NCBI GenBank assembly: GCA_965237765.1
Contig: OZ250157.1
Location: 2,294,001 to 2,358,000 of the forward strand
Direction: 5' to 3'
From: WTGJ01 sp965237765
GTDB lineage: Bacteria; Chloroflexota; Anaerolineae; Aggregatilineales; Phototrophicaceae
DNA: 64,000 nucleotides
Shown here: positions 42,685-50,567 of the stretch, one piece after another
How positions within the stretch are numbered: the first letter of the stretch is position 1
Layout: each line of letters begins with the position of its first letter
Position numbers and translations under genes: made by a program
Notes under the pieces: generated by a model
The model's database searches: none
The model's input: the letters and a program-made list of their open reading frames with translations, nothing else
Told to the model about the DNA's origin: nothing

Positions 42685-43830
42685 ATGGCCAGCGTTACCT
42701 ATCAAAACGTATTCAAGCGTTACGGCGATTTACAGGTGATTAGCGACCTCAATATCAGTGTTGAGGATGGCGAATTCCTGGTTTTCGTTGGCCCATCGGG
42801 TTGCGGCAAATCTACGAGCCTGCGCATGTTGGCCGGTCTGGAGGAAATCTCCGAAGGCGACATCATGATTGGCGACCGAATAGTCAACGACGTTGCGCCA
42901 AAAGACCGTGATATCGCGATGGTCTTCCAATCCTACGCGTTGTACCCACATATGACAGTGTATGACAATATGGCGTTTGGCCTACGTTTGCGGAAAACGC
43001 CGAAACCGGTTATCGAAGAGCGGGTGCGTGGTTCAGCCGATAGTTTGGGTATCGGCCATTTGCTGGATCGGCGCCCGCGCCAGCTTTCCGGCGGGCAGCG
43101 TCAGCGTGTCGCTTTGGGGCGGGCGATCGTGCGTGAGCCGGCCGTTTTCTTGCTGGATGAGCCACTCTCGAATCTGGATGCCAAGCTGCGAGTCGAGGCG
43201 CGCTCTTTTATCAGCAAATTGCACCAGCGCCTATCCACGACCTTCATCTACGTCACGCATGACCAAACGGAAGCGATGACGATGGGCAGCCGCATCTGCG
43301 TGTTGAACGAGGGTTACCTGCAGCAAATCGATACCCCCTTCAATCTTTATCACCTGCCAGCGAATATTTTCGTTGCAGGTTTCATCGGCAGCCCAGCGAT
43401 GAATTTCTTCGATGCCACTGTCACCCGCAACGGAGACCACATGACGTTGGAGACTGACATCTTCTCGATGGAAGCGCCTGTGAGCGTCGCGGCTACATTC
43501 GATGATTACCAGGGCGAGGTGACACTGGGCATCCGCCCGGAGGACATCCACGACCTCGATTTTCCGCCGGCTAATATTGACCCCTTTCATACGCAAGCGA
43601 AAGTGGAAGTCATTGAGCAGATGGGCAACGAAATGTTCATCTACTTAGAGGATAGAGGCAGGAACTTCGTTGCCCGAACCGACCCGCGCACAGGCGCTCA
43701 CGTCGGTGGCAGCCTGCCGATCACCATCAATATGGAGAACATTCACCTTTTCGAGAAGGTCAACGACCAATCACTAAAGAGCGTGGTGTCTAAGGAGAAG
43801 AGCTCAGCGCTTAAGACGAAGAGCAACTAA
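42685..43830 (+). CDS. Sugar ABC transporter ATPase, MsmK/UgpC type
   Basis: 381 residues. ABC domain with Walker A VGPSGCGKSTSLRML, Q-loop, signature LSGGQRQRVALGRA, Walker B FLLDEPLSNLDAKLR and switch YVTHDQTEAMT, followed by the C-terminal MalK-type TOBE/OB regulatory domain (LGIRPEDIHDLDFPP). No permease or binding protein nearby, so it is probably a shared ATPase serving several sugar or glycerol-phosphate importers, as known for MsmK-type proteins. Own promoter and terminator. Confidence 0.92.
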   Translation: MASVTYQNVFKRYGDLQVISDLNISVEDGEFLVFVGPSGCGKSTSLRMLAGLEEISEGDIMIGDRIVNDVAPKDRDIAMVFQSYALYPHMTVYDNMAFGLRLRKTPKPVIEERVRGSADSLGIGHLLDRRPRQLSGGQRQRVALGRAIVREPAVFLLDEPLSNLDAKLRVEARSFISKLHQRLSTTFIYVTHDQTEAMTMGSRICVLNEGYLQQIDTPFNLYHLPANIFVAGFIGSPAMNFFDATVTRNGDHMTLETDIFSMEAPVSVAATFDDYQGEVTLGIRPEDIHDLDFPPANIDPFHTQAKVEVIEQMGNEMFIYLEDRGRNFVARTDPRTGAHVGGSLPITINMENIHLFEKVNDQSLKSVVSKEKSSALKTKSN

Positions 43831-43858
43831 ACGCGCTGTCGACCACCGAAAATACGCG

Positions 43859-43889
43859 AACAGCCCGCTGTATGTGTGCGGGCTGTTTT
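43859..43889 (+). terminator. Intrinsic terminator after the sugar-ABC ATPase gene
   Basis: AACAGCCCGC pairing with GCGGGCTGTT around a 9-base loop, followed by a T run. It may also stop the convergent DUF35 transcript. Confidence 0.85.
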
Positions 43890-43906
43890 GATTCGAGCGG
43901 CGCTCG

Positions 43907-44242
43907 CTAGGATTCGTGGATAGGTTCGCGCAAGATGGGGCGGAATTTATAACCGTAGACGATGACGCCGCGCGATCCCTCGGTGGTGAGGATGCGCGTC
44001 ACCATCTCCACTTCGTCACCAATTGCGACGGGTGTTTCGCCAGCTACATCGGTTAGTTGGGTGAGGAGCTGGTTGCCATCTCCCATGCGCACCAGGGTGA
44101 AATGGAGCGGAGCCTGAGCGGCGTGGCTGCTTGGCGCGTCGTAGAGCGTGCTGTGGCTCAAGACGACGCCGCTCTGCTGCCCTGATATAGGAAGGCAAGT
44201 TGGTCCTGTGTATTGGGTATCCGCAAGTGGTCGGCTGGGCAT
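43907..44242 (-). CDS. DUF35 OB-fold domain protein, OB part only
   Basis: 111 residues with the OB-fold of DUF35 proteins: QSGVVLSHSTLYDAP, LLTQLTDV, IGDEVEMVTRIL and the C-terminal YGYKFRP hallmark. The partner N-terminal helix and the zinc ribbon are not in this frame. DUF35 proteins link thiolase to HMG-CoA synthase in the archaeal mevalonate complex and usually contain four zinc-binding cysteines; here only one Cys occurs ahead of the fold (GPTCLP). It lies directly downstream of the thiolase gene. Probably the second half of a gene broken by a frameshift, or a zinc-less form. Confidence 0.75.
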   Translation of the reverse strand: MPSRPLADTQYTGPTCLPISGQQSGVVLSHSTLYDAPSSHAAQAPLHFTLVRMGDGNQLLTQLTDVAGETPVAIGDEVEMVTRILTTEGSRGVIVYGYKFRPILREPIHES

Positions 44243-44250
44243 GGGACGGG

Positions 44251-44424
44251 CTAATTGGCGATGGGCAAGGGCCGGGCGACCACTTCGCGCGTTCGCTGGT
44301 CTTCGCTGGGCCGGGCATTCACTGAGGCCGTTTTCGGCTCGGGCAGAGGCGTGGCGTCGGGCGGGCGCAAATTACTGAGGCGGTAACGAGTCGCTTGCAT
44401 GCGCCAGTGGCGGACAATTTGCAT
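44251..44424 (-). pseudogene. N-terminal piece of the DUF35 gene, out of frame with the OB part
   Basis: 57 codons from an ATG with strong GGGAGGGG 6 bases upstream. It begins QIVRHWRMQATRYRL, the N-terminal helix of DUF35 proteins (WR then RYRL), followed by a Pro-rich stretch with no Cys, then a stop. The OB domain (43907-44242) continues in another frame. The frame of the OB part is open back to about 44360, so one base gain or loss in that overlap would join the two. Whether this is an assembly/sequencing slip, programmed frameshift or decayed gene cannot be told from sequence. Confidence 0.55.
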
Positions 44425-44450
44425 CGGTTTCCCCTCCCTATCGCACCCGT

Positions 44451-44513
44451 ATCTTAGGCGGCGTGCGCTATCAGAACCTATCGTGGCGGCGAAAAGCCTA
44501 TCAAAACCCGTCA
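44451..44513 (-). promoter_or_regulatory. 46-bp direct-repeat element plus -10 box upstream of the DUF35 gene
   Basis: Minus strand: distal 16-mer TGACGGGTTTTGATAG (44513-44498), 14-base gap, proximal 16-mer CGATAGGTTCTGATAG (44483-44468), 11 bases, then TAAGAT (44456-44451). The same layout with identical spacings precedes HMG-CoA reductase at 48132-48070. Consensus YGATAGGTTYTGATAG. Probably the operator and promoter of the DUF35 gene, controlled by the same unknown regulator as the reductase operon. Confidence 0.65.
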
Positions 44514-45659
44514 AATTTGCAGAATATGGGTCACGGCCGTTGCCGCCAGTCCACCCAGGTTTTGGATCAGGATATTGCGCAGGTTAGGCAGCTGGTTGTC
44601 ACCTGCTTCGCCGCGGAGTTGCTGGCAGGCCTCGGCCGCTTGATAGATGCCGGTAGCGCCGCCCACGTTACCGCGCGCTTTGAGGCCGCCAGCGCTACTG
44701 ATGGCAGGCTGCCCTACCCCTGCGCCATATTCTGCGGCCAGCCTTCCGCCCGTCCCTGCTTCGGCGAAGCCGGCCGCTTCCAAAGAGAGCGCGCTCAGGA
44801 TCGTGAAGGCATCGTGCAATTCGAAGAGCTGGATGTCATCACGCGCGAGGCCTGCGCCAGCGAAGGCGTCCTCGGTAGAGCGGGCGGCGGCGGCGAGGTG
44901 GGTGAAATCAGCGCGTTCAGCCAACGCAAGCGTATCGGTGGCGACAGCGCTACCACGGATGAGGATGGGCAGTCGGCCATTAAGCGGTGCCATATCGGCG
45001 GCGGCGAGGACGAGAGCTGCGGCGCCATCGCCAGCTGGCGCCATATCGAGCATGCTGATGGGCGTGGCAATTTGCGACGCCTTGCTGAAAGCGCCCGGCC
45101 GCAGGAGATTCCGGTACATCGCTAATGGGTTGCGGTTGCCGTTGCGGTGCGCGTTGACGCTAAAACCTTCGAATTCGGCGGGCGCGATGCAATAGCGCTC
45201 ACAATACGCGCGCATGACCAAAGCGGCGAGGACAGGCAAAGTGGCGCCATGGACCGCTTCGAAATCAGAATCCAGGCTCACGCTTTGCGCTACTTGCCGC
45301 TCGTCAGGTGTCAGGTCACTGTGCTTTTCCACGCCGCAAACGATCGCGCAATCCACCGCGCCAGAGGCGACCGACAGGTAGCCCGCGCGCAAGGCGGCGC
45401 CACCAGAAGCTTCGCCTGCTTCGATGCGATAGCCCTCGATGCCGCTAAGACCGGCAGCACTCGCCAGCAGGGGCGCCAATTGTGCTTGACCGCTGATGGT
45501 GCTGCCATAAGCGTTTCCGACATAAAGCGCAGACACTTTTTCGTGGCCAGCGTCTTCCAATGCGAGACGGATGGCTTGTGCGCCCAGATCGCGCAAATTG
45601 CTGGCCCAATGCTCAGCGACGGGTGTCATACCTATGCCGATGATGGTAACTTCACGCAC
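44511..45659 (-). CDS. Thiolase-like protein with altered active site
   Basis: 382 residues, SCP-x/archaeal acetoacetyl-CoA thiolase family. Family landmarks are kept: EASGGAALRAGYLSVASG, LFELHDAFTIL and SAGGLKARG. But the position of the nucleophilic Cys (usually EAACASGG) reads EAGEASGG, so Cys is replaced by Glu (codon GAA), and the GHP histidine motif reads GNV (RGNVGGATG). The His of LHDAF is present. GTG start with AAGGAA upstream, three bases after the HMG-CoA synthase stop. Normal Claisen condensation should not be possible; a structural or other role is likely. Confidence 0.85.
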   Translation of the reverse strand: MREVTIIGIGMTPVAEHWASNLRDLGAQAIRLALEDAGHEKVSALYVGNAYGSTISGQAQLAPLLASAAGLSGIEGYRIEAGEASGGAALRAGYLSVASGAVDCAIVCGVEKHSDLTPDERQVAQSVSLDSDFEAVHGATLPVLAALVMRAYCERYCIAPAEFEGFSVNAHRNGNRNPLAMYRNLLRPGAFSKASQIATPISMLDMAPAGDGAAALVLAAADMAPLNGRLPILIRGSAVATDTLALAERADFTHLAAAARSTEDAFAGAGLARDDIQLFELHDAFTILSALSLEAAGFAEAGTGGRLAAEYGAGVGQPAISSAGGLKARGNVGGATGIYQAAEACQQLRGEAGDNQLPNLRNILIQNLGGLAATAVTHILQI

Positions 45660-45662
45660 GGT

Positions 45663-46739
45663 TCATTCCTTTAGCTTGCCGCGGAAGCGGCAATATGTGG
45701 CGTAATCGATTGGGATTCGTCGGGCGATGTAAGCGGCAGTACTCGGCGCGCGGCCGCGGGTGGCTTCGATACGGGCGGTAACACGCAGGTCGAAAGCGTC
45801 TGAGCCGGCGCCGCTGCCATAGCTGACCATGAGGATGCGCGCGCCTTGCTCTGCGACATCGAGAATTGCCGTGAGGCCGAGCATGCAGGAGCCCGAATAA
45901 ACGTTGCCGATGTGGTCGGCGAGCAAGCCAGTTTCCAGCTGCTCCGGCGCGAAACCGAGCAACTTACCCACGCGCGCGGGGAATTTGACATTTGGCTGGT
46001 GGAAGACCGCGTAATCATAATCGGCGGGCTGCGTGCCGAGTTCGTTCATCAACGCCGAGGCGGCTGAGAGTGTATGGGCGAAATAGGAGGGTTCGCCAGT
46101 GAAGCGATCCGCATGGCTGGGGTAAGTTTGGCCGGCGCGCCGCCAGAAATCGGGGGTATCGGTGACGTAAGAGTAGCTGGCTTGGAAAATGGCGCACGCC
46201 TCTGCCGCTGGTCCGAGCAAATACGCCGCGCCGCCGCTGGCCGCCGTGTATTCGAGCGGGTCGCCGGGGCGGCCCTGCGCCGTATCCATGCCGATGCTTA
46301 GGGTATATTTCCCCATACCACTTCCGATGAGTCCGATGGATGCTTGCACCGCTTCAGTGCCCGCTTTGCAGGCGAATTCCCAATCGGCCGCCTGGATACT
46401 CGGCGAGGCGCCGAGCGCTTCGGCGACGATGGTGCTCGTTGGTTTGACGGCGTAGGGGTGGCTTTCACTACCGACCCAAACAGCGCGGAGTTGCTGCGGC
46501 GAAACCCCCGCGCGGGCGATGGCGTTACGCGCCGCCTCGATGGACATAGTTGTCACATCTTCATCCAGGCCGGCGACGGCTTTCTCGGTAACTGGGCTTC
46601 CGCCCGTGCCATTGGTCCAGACGCGCGCCACTTCGCTACCCGGTAGGCGATACTGTGGCAGGTAAGCACCATAACCGACGATACCGACCTCGTTGATAGG
46701 GCGCATCAGGTTATGGCGTGTAGTGTCAGATTCACTCAT
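45663..46739 (-). CDS. HMG-CoA synthase, archaeal type
   Basis: 358 residues. Condenses acetyl-CoA with acetoacetyl-CoA. The nucleophilic Cys is in WEFACKAGTEAV, the general-base Glu in PVTEKAVAGLDEDVTTM and the His in YAVFHQPN. Length and order match the short archaeal enzymes, which work with a thiolase and a DUF35 protein. The ATG overlaps the end of the HMG-CoA reductase gene by eight bases and has AGGAG upstream. Catalytic residues look intact, unlike the neighbouring thiolase. Confidence 0.92.
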   Translation of the reverse strand: MSESDTTRHNLMRPINEVGIVGYGAYLPQYRLPGSEVARVWTNGTGGSPVTEKAVAGLDEDVTTMSIEAARNAIARAGVSPQQLRAVWVGSESHPYAVKPTSTIVAEALGASPSIQAADWEFACKAGTEAVQASIGLIGSGMGKYTLSIGMDTAQGRPGDPLEYTAASGGAAYLLGPAAEACAIFQASYSYVTDTPDFWRRAGQTYPSHADRFTGEPSYFAHTLSAASALMNELGTQPADYDYAVFHQPNVKFPARVGKLLGFAPEQLETGLLADHIGNVYSGSCMLGLTAILDVAEQGARILMVSYGSGAGSDAFDLRVTARIEATRGRAPSTAAYIARRIPIDYATYCRFRGKLKE

Positions 46740-48063
46740 CAGCGGCTCCTGATGTTCTTGCTTCTTTTACCAGCTCACGCGCGCGCGAAAGGCGGATGTT
46801 GCCCTCCGTGATGAGTGATTCAGCCAACTCAGCGGCAGTATCGCTCAAAGCGCCGGCGGCGAGGGCGATTTGCCGCGCGTGCAAGCGCATGTGACCGTGC
46901 TGGATGCCCTCCCCCGCTAACGCGCGCAGGGCCGCGAAATTTTGAGCCAGGCCGACTGCCGCGGCAATTTCCGCCAGCTCGCCCGCGCTCTCGATACCAA
47001 GCAGGGCCAATGCTGCCCGCGCGCCAGGATGAGCGCGCGTCGCCCCGCCTACAGCGCCCAGCGCCAGCGGCAATTCTAGCGAGCCATGCAGGTTTCCCGC
47101 TTTATCCAACCTCCAACGCGAGAGGCTGCGGTAGCTACCCGCGCGCGCGGCGTAAGCATGGGCACCGGCCTCGACCGCGCGCCAATCGTTTCCTGTCGCC
47201 AGCGCGACCGCGTCGATGCCGTTCAGGATACCCTTATTGTGAGTGGCGGCGCGGTAGGGATCGATTTCGGCGAGGGCGGCCGCTTCGACGATGCGTTGTG
47301 CGACGGGAGGCTCCCCGTTGGTTGGTTGTGGCAACGCGTTGACGGAAATTTGAGCGCGAGCCCTTGCCAGGCGTCGGTCGCTGAGGTTGCTGAGTATCCT
47401 CAGCACTGTGCGGCCCCCGCTGATTTCGGCAAGGATTGGTGCGATGTGTTCGAGCGCGGAGTTAGTAGCGTTCGCGCCCATCGCGTCGCGGCAATCCAGC
47501 AGCAAATGAACGATGAGCATCGTCCCCAGCTCGGGGTGCCGTAACGGACGGAATTGCAGCTCACGCGCGCCGCCGCCGCGCTCTACGAGGCTGCCGAGCG
47601 CAGCGTTCGCTTCTGCCAGGATATTTTCTCGTGCCTCATTCAGGGCCTCGATGGCCCTGGCCATGTTGGCAATCTCGAGCAGCTGGACCTGCCCGATCAT
47701 GAGAGGTGGATCGCTGCTGGCGGTAATGCCGCCAGCTATGCGCATGAGGCGGGCCGCGTTGCTCACGCCAGCGATGACGGAGGGCTCCTCGATGACCATC
47801 GGGATGAGCCGGTCGCGGCCGTTGATGCGGAAATTAGTGGCGATTCCGAGCGGAAGGGCGTAACGGCCAATGATGTTCTCGGCCATCTGCTCTGCAGTGG
47901 CTAGGTCTAATCCAGCCGGCGGGCCGAGCAAATCACGCCATTGCTGGTCGGGGAGCGTCGAGCCGGCGCGTGTTGCCCAAACGCGCACGGTGTGTTGCTT
48001 TTCGACGAGGCTTTGACGGTGGAAACCAGGAAGACGCGAACTGGTTATTTGACTGGCGGACAT
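46732..48063 (-). CDS. HMG-CoA reductase, class II
   Basis: 443 residues. Reduces HMG-CoA to mevalonate. Class II features are ENIIGRYALPLGIATNF, EEPSVIAGVSNAARL, DAMGANATNSALE and ATHNKGILNGIDA (Lys and the dimethylated DAMGANxxN loop), with catalytic His in the C-terminal flap (IQHGHMRLHARQ). Class II enzymes are known from Pseudomonas mevalonii, Gram-positive cocci and some archaea; here the context is biosynthetic. Start at 48063; there is no Shine-Dalgarno, and a -10-like TATCAT ends six bases before the ATG, so it may be leaderless. A 46-bp direct-repeat element lies just upstream. Confidence 0.9.
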   Translation of the reverse strand: MSASQITSSRLPGFHRQSLVEKQHTVRVWATRAGSTLPDQQWRDLLGPPAGLDLATAEQMAENIIGRYALPLGIATNFRINGRDRLIPMVIEEPSVIAGVSNAARLMRIAGGITASSDPPLMIGQVQLLEIANMARAIEALNEARENILAEANAALGSLVERGGGARELQFRPLRHPELGTMLIVHLLLDCRDAMGANATNSALEHIAPILAEISGGRTVLRILSNLSDRRLARARAQISVNALPQPTNGEPPVAQRIVEAAALAEIDPYRAATHNKGILNGIDAVALATGNDWRAVEAGAHAYAARAGSYRSLSRWRLDKAGNLHGSLELPLALGAVGGATRAHPGARAALALLGIESAGELAEIAAAVGLAQNFAALRALAGEGIQHGHMRLHARQIALAAGALSDTAAELAESLITEGNIRLSRARELVKEARTSGAADE

Positions 48064-48069
48064 ACGGAG

Positions 48070-48132
48070 ATGATAGGGCGAGGTGGCTGTCAAGAACTAT
48101 CATGCGGCGCAGTCAGCCATCAAAACCTATCG
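48070..48132 (-). promoter_or_regulatory. 46-bp direct-repeat element plus -10 box upstream of HMG-CoA reductase
   Basis: Minus strand: distal 16-mer CGATAGGTTTTGATGG (48132-48117), 14-base gap, proximal 16-mer TGATAGTTCTTGACAG (48102-48087), 11 bases, TATCAT (48075-48070), then six bases to the ATG. Same 30-bp period and 11-base offset as the element before the DUF35 gene. No well-spaced -35 box, so an activator that contacts the repeats is plausible. The divergent polysaccharide deacetylase gene begins ten bases beyond the distal repeat and may share it. Confidence 0.65.
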
Positions 48133-48141
48133 CGACGTCTA

Positions 48142-48945
48142 ATGTGTTATGCTTTGGTGATGCTTCGGTTTCGTTGTGCCTTAATGTTGCTGCTGATCGC
48201 GCCTTTCGCAGATGCTGCGGCACAAGGGCAACAAATCTTGCCTGCTGATGGCACGCTTCGCCGGTTGCGTCTGCCCATCCTCATGTACCATTATATCAGC
48301 CCGATTCCACCCGACGCGGATAATTACCGGCGCGAACTCACGGTGGAACCAGAGCTATTTGCCGCGCATATGGCCTACTTGGCCGAAAACGGTTATACGA
48401 CAGTGACTCTTCTCGATCTTTACCATGCGCTGGTAACGGGAATGGCGATGCCCGCGAAGCCAATTATCCTCACATTTGACGACGGCTATCGCGATCATTA
48501 CGAGTACGCCTTGCCGATTTTGCTGGAATTTGGCTTCCGCGCGACCTTTTTCATCATCGCCGGGTATGTGGACGAAGGATATCCGGCGCACTTGACCTGG
48601 GCACAGGTAGTGGCGATGGACGCTGGCGGTATGGATATGGAAAGCCACAGCAAATACCACCGCGACTTGCGGGGAAAGACTTTCGATTTTCTGGTGTATG
48701 AGATGTTGGGAAGCTACGAAACCCTAGAGGCTAAATTGGGCGAGCCACCACAGGCATTCTCTTATCCCAGCGGTTTTTATGATGAGGATGCCGTGTCTGT
48801 GCTCGCGAGCACACCGTATAGATTCGCCGTTACGACGGAAGCGGGCAGCTGGCATACGACGGATGATCTATTGACGTTGAAGCGTCTGCGAGTCTATGGC
48901 AATATGCCGGTGGCAAACCTGGCCGTGATGCTCAATCCACCTTAG
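48142..48945 (+). CDS. Secreted polysaccharide deacetylase (NodB homology domain)
   Basis: About 267 residues. Signal peptide (hydrophobic LMLLLIAPFADAAAQ) and a NodB domain with the LTFDDGYRDHYEYA motif (catalytic Asp and metal Asp), a metal-site-like MESHSKYHRDL and SYPSGFYDED. It likely removes acetyl groups from peptidoglycan or another polymer outside the cell. ATGs at 48142 and 48160 are both in frame. Divergent from HMG-CoA reductase across the direct-repeat element. Confidence 0.87.
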   Translation: MCYALVMLRFRCALMLLLIAPFADAAAQGQQILPADGTLRRLRLPILMYHYISPIPPDADNYRRELTVEPELFAAHMAYLAENGYTTVTLLDLYHALVTGMAMPAKPIILTFDDGYRDHYEYALPILLEFGFRATFFIIAGYVDEGYPAHLTWAQVVAMDAGGMDMESHSKYHRDLRGKTFDFLVYEMLGSYETLEAKLGEPPQAFSYPSGFYDEDAVSVLASTPYRFAVTTEAGSWHTTDDLLTLKRLRVYGNMPVANLAVMLNPP

Positions 48946-48954
48946 ATACGTTTC

Positions 48955-49188
48955 TCAATCAGGTAGGATGCCGGTATCCGCGAGCAGATCCAGCCAAACC
49001 AGGAAAACAAGCCCGAGCGGCACAGCGATGAAGAGGTAATAGAGCGTGCCAAAATCGGCGATCGTGATACCGGCGGATTCGGGTTTGATCGCCGGCAAAC
49101 CGACGACGACGATGAGCGCGGCCGCCGCGAAGCCCAGCGCCATCGAGATTCCCCAAACAAAAATACGCAATATGGTTTTTCCGGACAT
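48955..49188 (-). CDS. Small two-helix membrane protein
   Basis: 77 residues with two hydrophobic helices (ILRIFVWGISMALGFAAAAL and YYLFIAVPLGLVFLVWLDLL). The start at 49188 is chosen over a longer frame because GAGGCGAGG lies just upstream. No recognised family. It converges with the deacetylase gene at a ten-base gap. Confidence 0.55.
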   Translation of the reverse strand: MSGKTILRIFVWGISMALGFAAAALIVVVGLPAIKPESAGITIADFGTLYYLFIAVPLGLVFLVWLDLLADTGILPD

Positions 49189-49313
49189 CGCCTCGCCTCG
49201 TTGCTCGCTGTGCACATTCTAACGAGAGGGTAGCACGACGCAAGGGCGATTGCATAGAAATCGCTGCCCTGCCCTGCTACACTATGTGCGCCGTTTGTGC
49301 TGAGGAAACATTT

Positions 49314-50507
49314 GTGCCTGATCTCTTCGATAAGGCTGCGAAATTCACCTACGCCAAAGAAGCGATGGCGCTGGGCCTATATCCCTATTTTCGCGCCCTG
49401 AGCGAATCGGAAGGGACGACAGCGGTCTTTGAGGGCAAAAAAGTCGTGATGCTTGGCTCGAACAACTATCTCGGCATGACGATCGACCCGCGCGTGCGCG
49501 CGGCGGCTTGCGCGGCAGTGGATCGTTATGGCACCAGCATGACCGGCTCGCGCTTTCTGAACGGCACGATCGAATTGCACCTGGAGCTGGACCGGCGGCT
49601 GGCTCAATTTGTGGATAAGGAAGCGGCACTCGTCTTCCCTACCGGTTACCAGACCAATGTCGGGACGATTTCAGCCCTCGTGCATAAGGGTGATTATGTC
49701 GTCATCGACAAGGATTCGCACGCGAGCATCGTCGATGGCGCGATGATGGCGCGTGGCGAGCTGCGACGCTTCTTACATAACGACGCAGAGAATCTGGATA
49801 GCGTGCTGGCGAAATTACCCGCCGATGCGGGCAAGTTGGTGATCATCGATGGCGTCTATAGTATGGGCGGCGATATCGCGCTGTTACCGGAGATCGTCGC
49901 CGTATGCAAGGAGCACGGCGCTCGTTTGCTGGTAGACGATGCGCATGGCGTTGGCGTGACGGGCGCTGGCCGAGGGACGTCGGCGCACTTCGGCCTCACG
50001 GAGGAGGTCGACCTCATCATGGGTACCTTCAGCAAGAGTTTTGCCTCGTTGGGCGGTTTCATCGCCGGCTCTGAGCCAGTTGTGCATTATATCCAGCATT
50101 TTGCGCGTTCCCTGGTCTTTTCGGCGGCCATCCCCGCGCCTAGCGCCGCCGCCGTGCTCACTGTGCTGGATATCATCGAGAGCGAGCCGCAGCACGTCGA
50201 AGCGCTCTGGGATAACGCGGAATTCATGCGCGCCGGTTTGCGGGAGCTCGGTTTTGACACGGGCAATAGCAACACGCCGATCATACCGGTCATCATCGGC
50301 GAGGAATACCTGACAAGTAAGGCCTGGAGCAGCTTGATCGAAGAAGGCGTGTATACCAATCCGGTCGTGCCGCCGGGCGTGCCGCCGAATAAGAGCTTAT
50401 TGCGCACCAGCTACATGGCGCGGCACACGCGCGAACAACTTGAGCATGCCTTGCGCGGGTTTGCGGTCGTGGGTGAACGTTTGCAATTGATCGATTCCGC
50501 TTCCTAA
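49314..50507 (+). CDS. Alpha-oxoamine synthase (serine palmitoyltransferase/KBL family)
   Basis: 397 residues, PLP-dependent class-II aminotransferase fold. LGSNNYLGM, FPTGYQTNVGTI, DGVYSMGGDIALLP, VDDAHGVGV and the PLP-Lys motif GTFSKSFASLGGF are those of the family that joins an amino acid to an acyl-CoA. The close match to the serine palmitoyltransferase pattern (SRFLNGT, HND) fits sphingolipid synthesis, but 2-amino-3-ketobutyrate CoA ligase or 8-amino-7-oxononanoate synthase cannot be excluded. GTG at 49314 follows GAGGAAA; a TACACT box lies near 49278. Confidence 0.88.
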   Translation: MPDLFDKAAKFTYAKEAMALGLYPYFRALSESEGTTAVFEGKKVVMLGSNNYLGMTIDPRVRAAACAAVDRYGTSMTGSRFLNGTIELHLELDRRLAQFVDKEAALVFPTGYQTNVGTISALVHKGDYVVIDKDSHASIVDGAMMARGELRRFLHNDAENLDSVLAKLPADAGKLVIIDGVYSMGGDIALLPEIVAVCKEHGARLLVDDAHGVGVTGAGRGTSAHFGLTEEVDLIMGTFSKSFASLGGFIAGSEPVVHYIQHFARSLVFSAAIPAPSAAAVLTVLDIIESEPQHVEALWDNAEFMRAGLRELGFDTGNSNTPIIPVIIGEEYLTSKAWSSLIEEGVYTNPVVPPGVPPNKSLLRTSYMARHTREQLEHALRGFAVVGERLQLIDSAS

Positions 50508-50512
50508 AGCAA

Positions 50513-50542
50513 AGACGGCGCTCCCATATGGATGCGCCGTCT
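50513..50542. terminator. Hairpin between convergent genes
   Basis: AGACGGCG pairs with CGCCGTCT around a 14-base loop, with a T-rich stretch on the minus-strand side. It separates the alpha-oxoamine synthase and RND genes, which are convergent. Confidence 0.55.
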
Positions 50543-50567
50543 CTAATAGTGCTGTATTGACTCAAGA

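Noticed and set aside
44016..44318. 100-codon frame between the DUF35 pieces
   Set aside because: It overlaps the OB part in a different frame, has a Pro/Arg-rich shadow-like composition and no family features.
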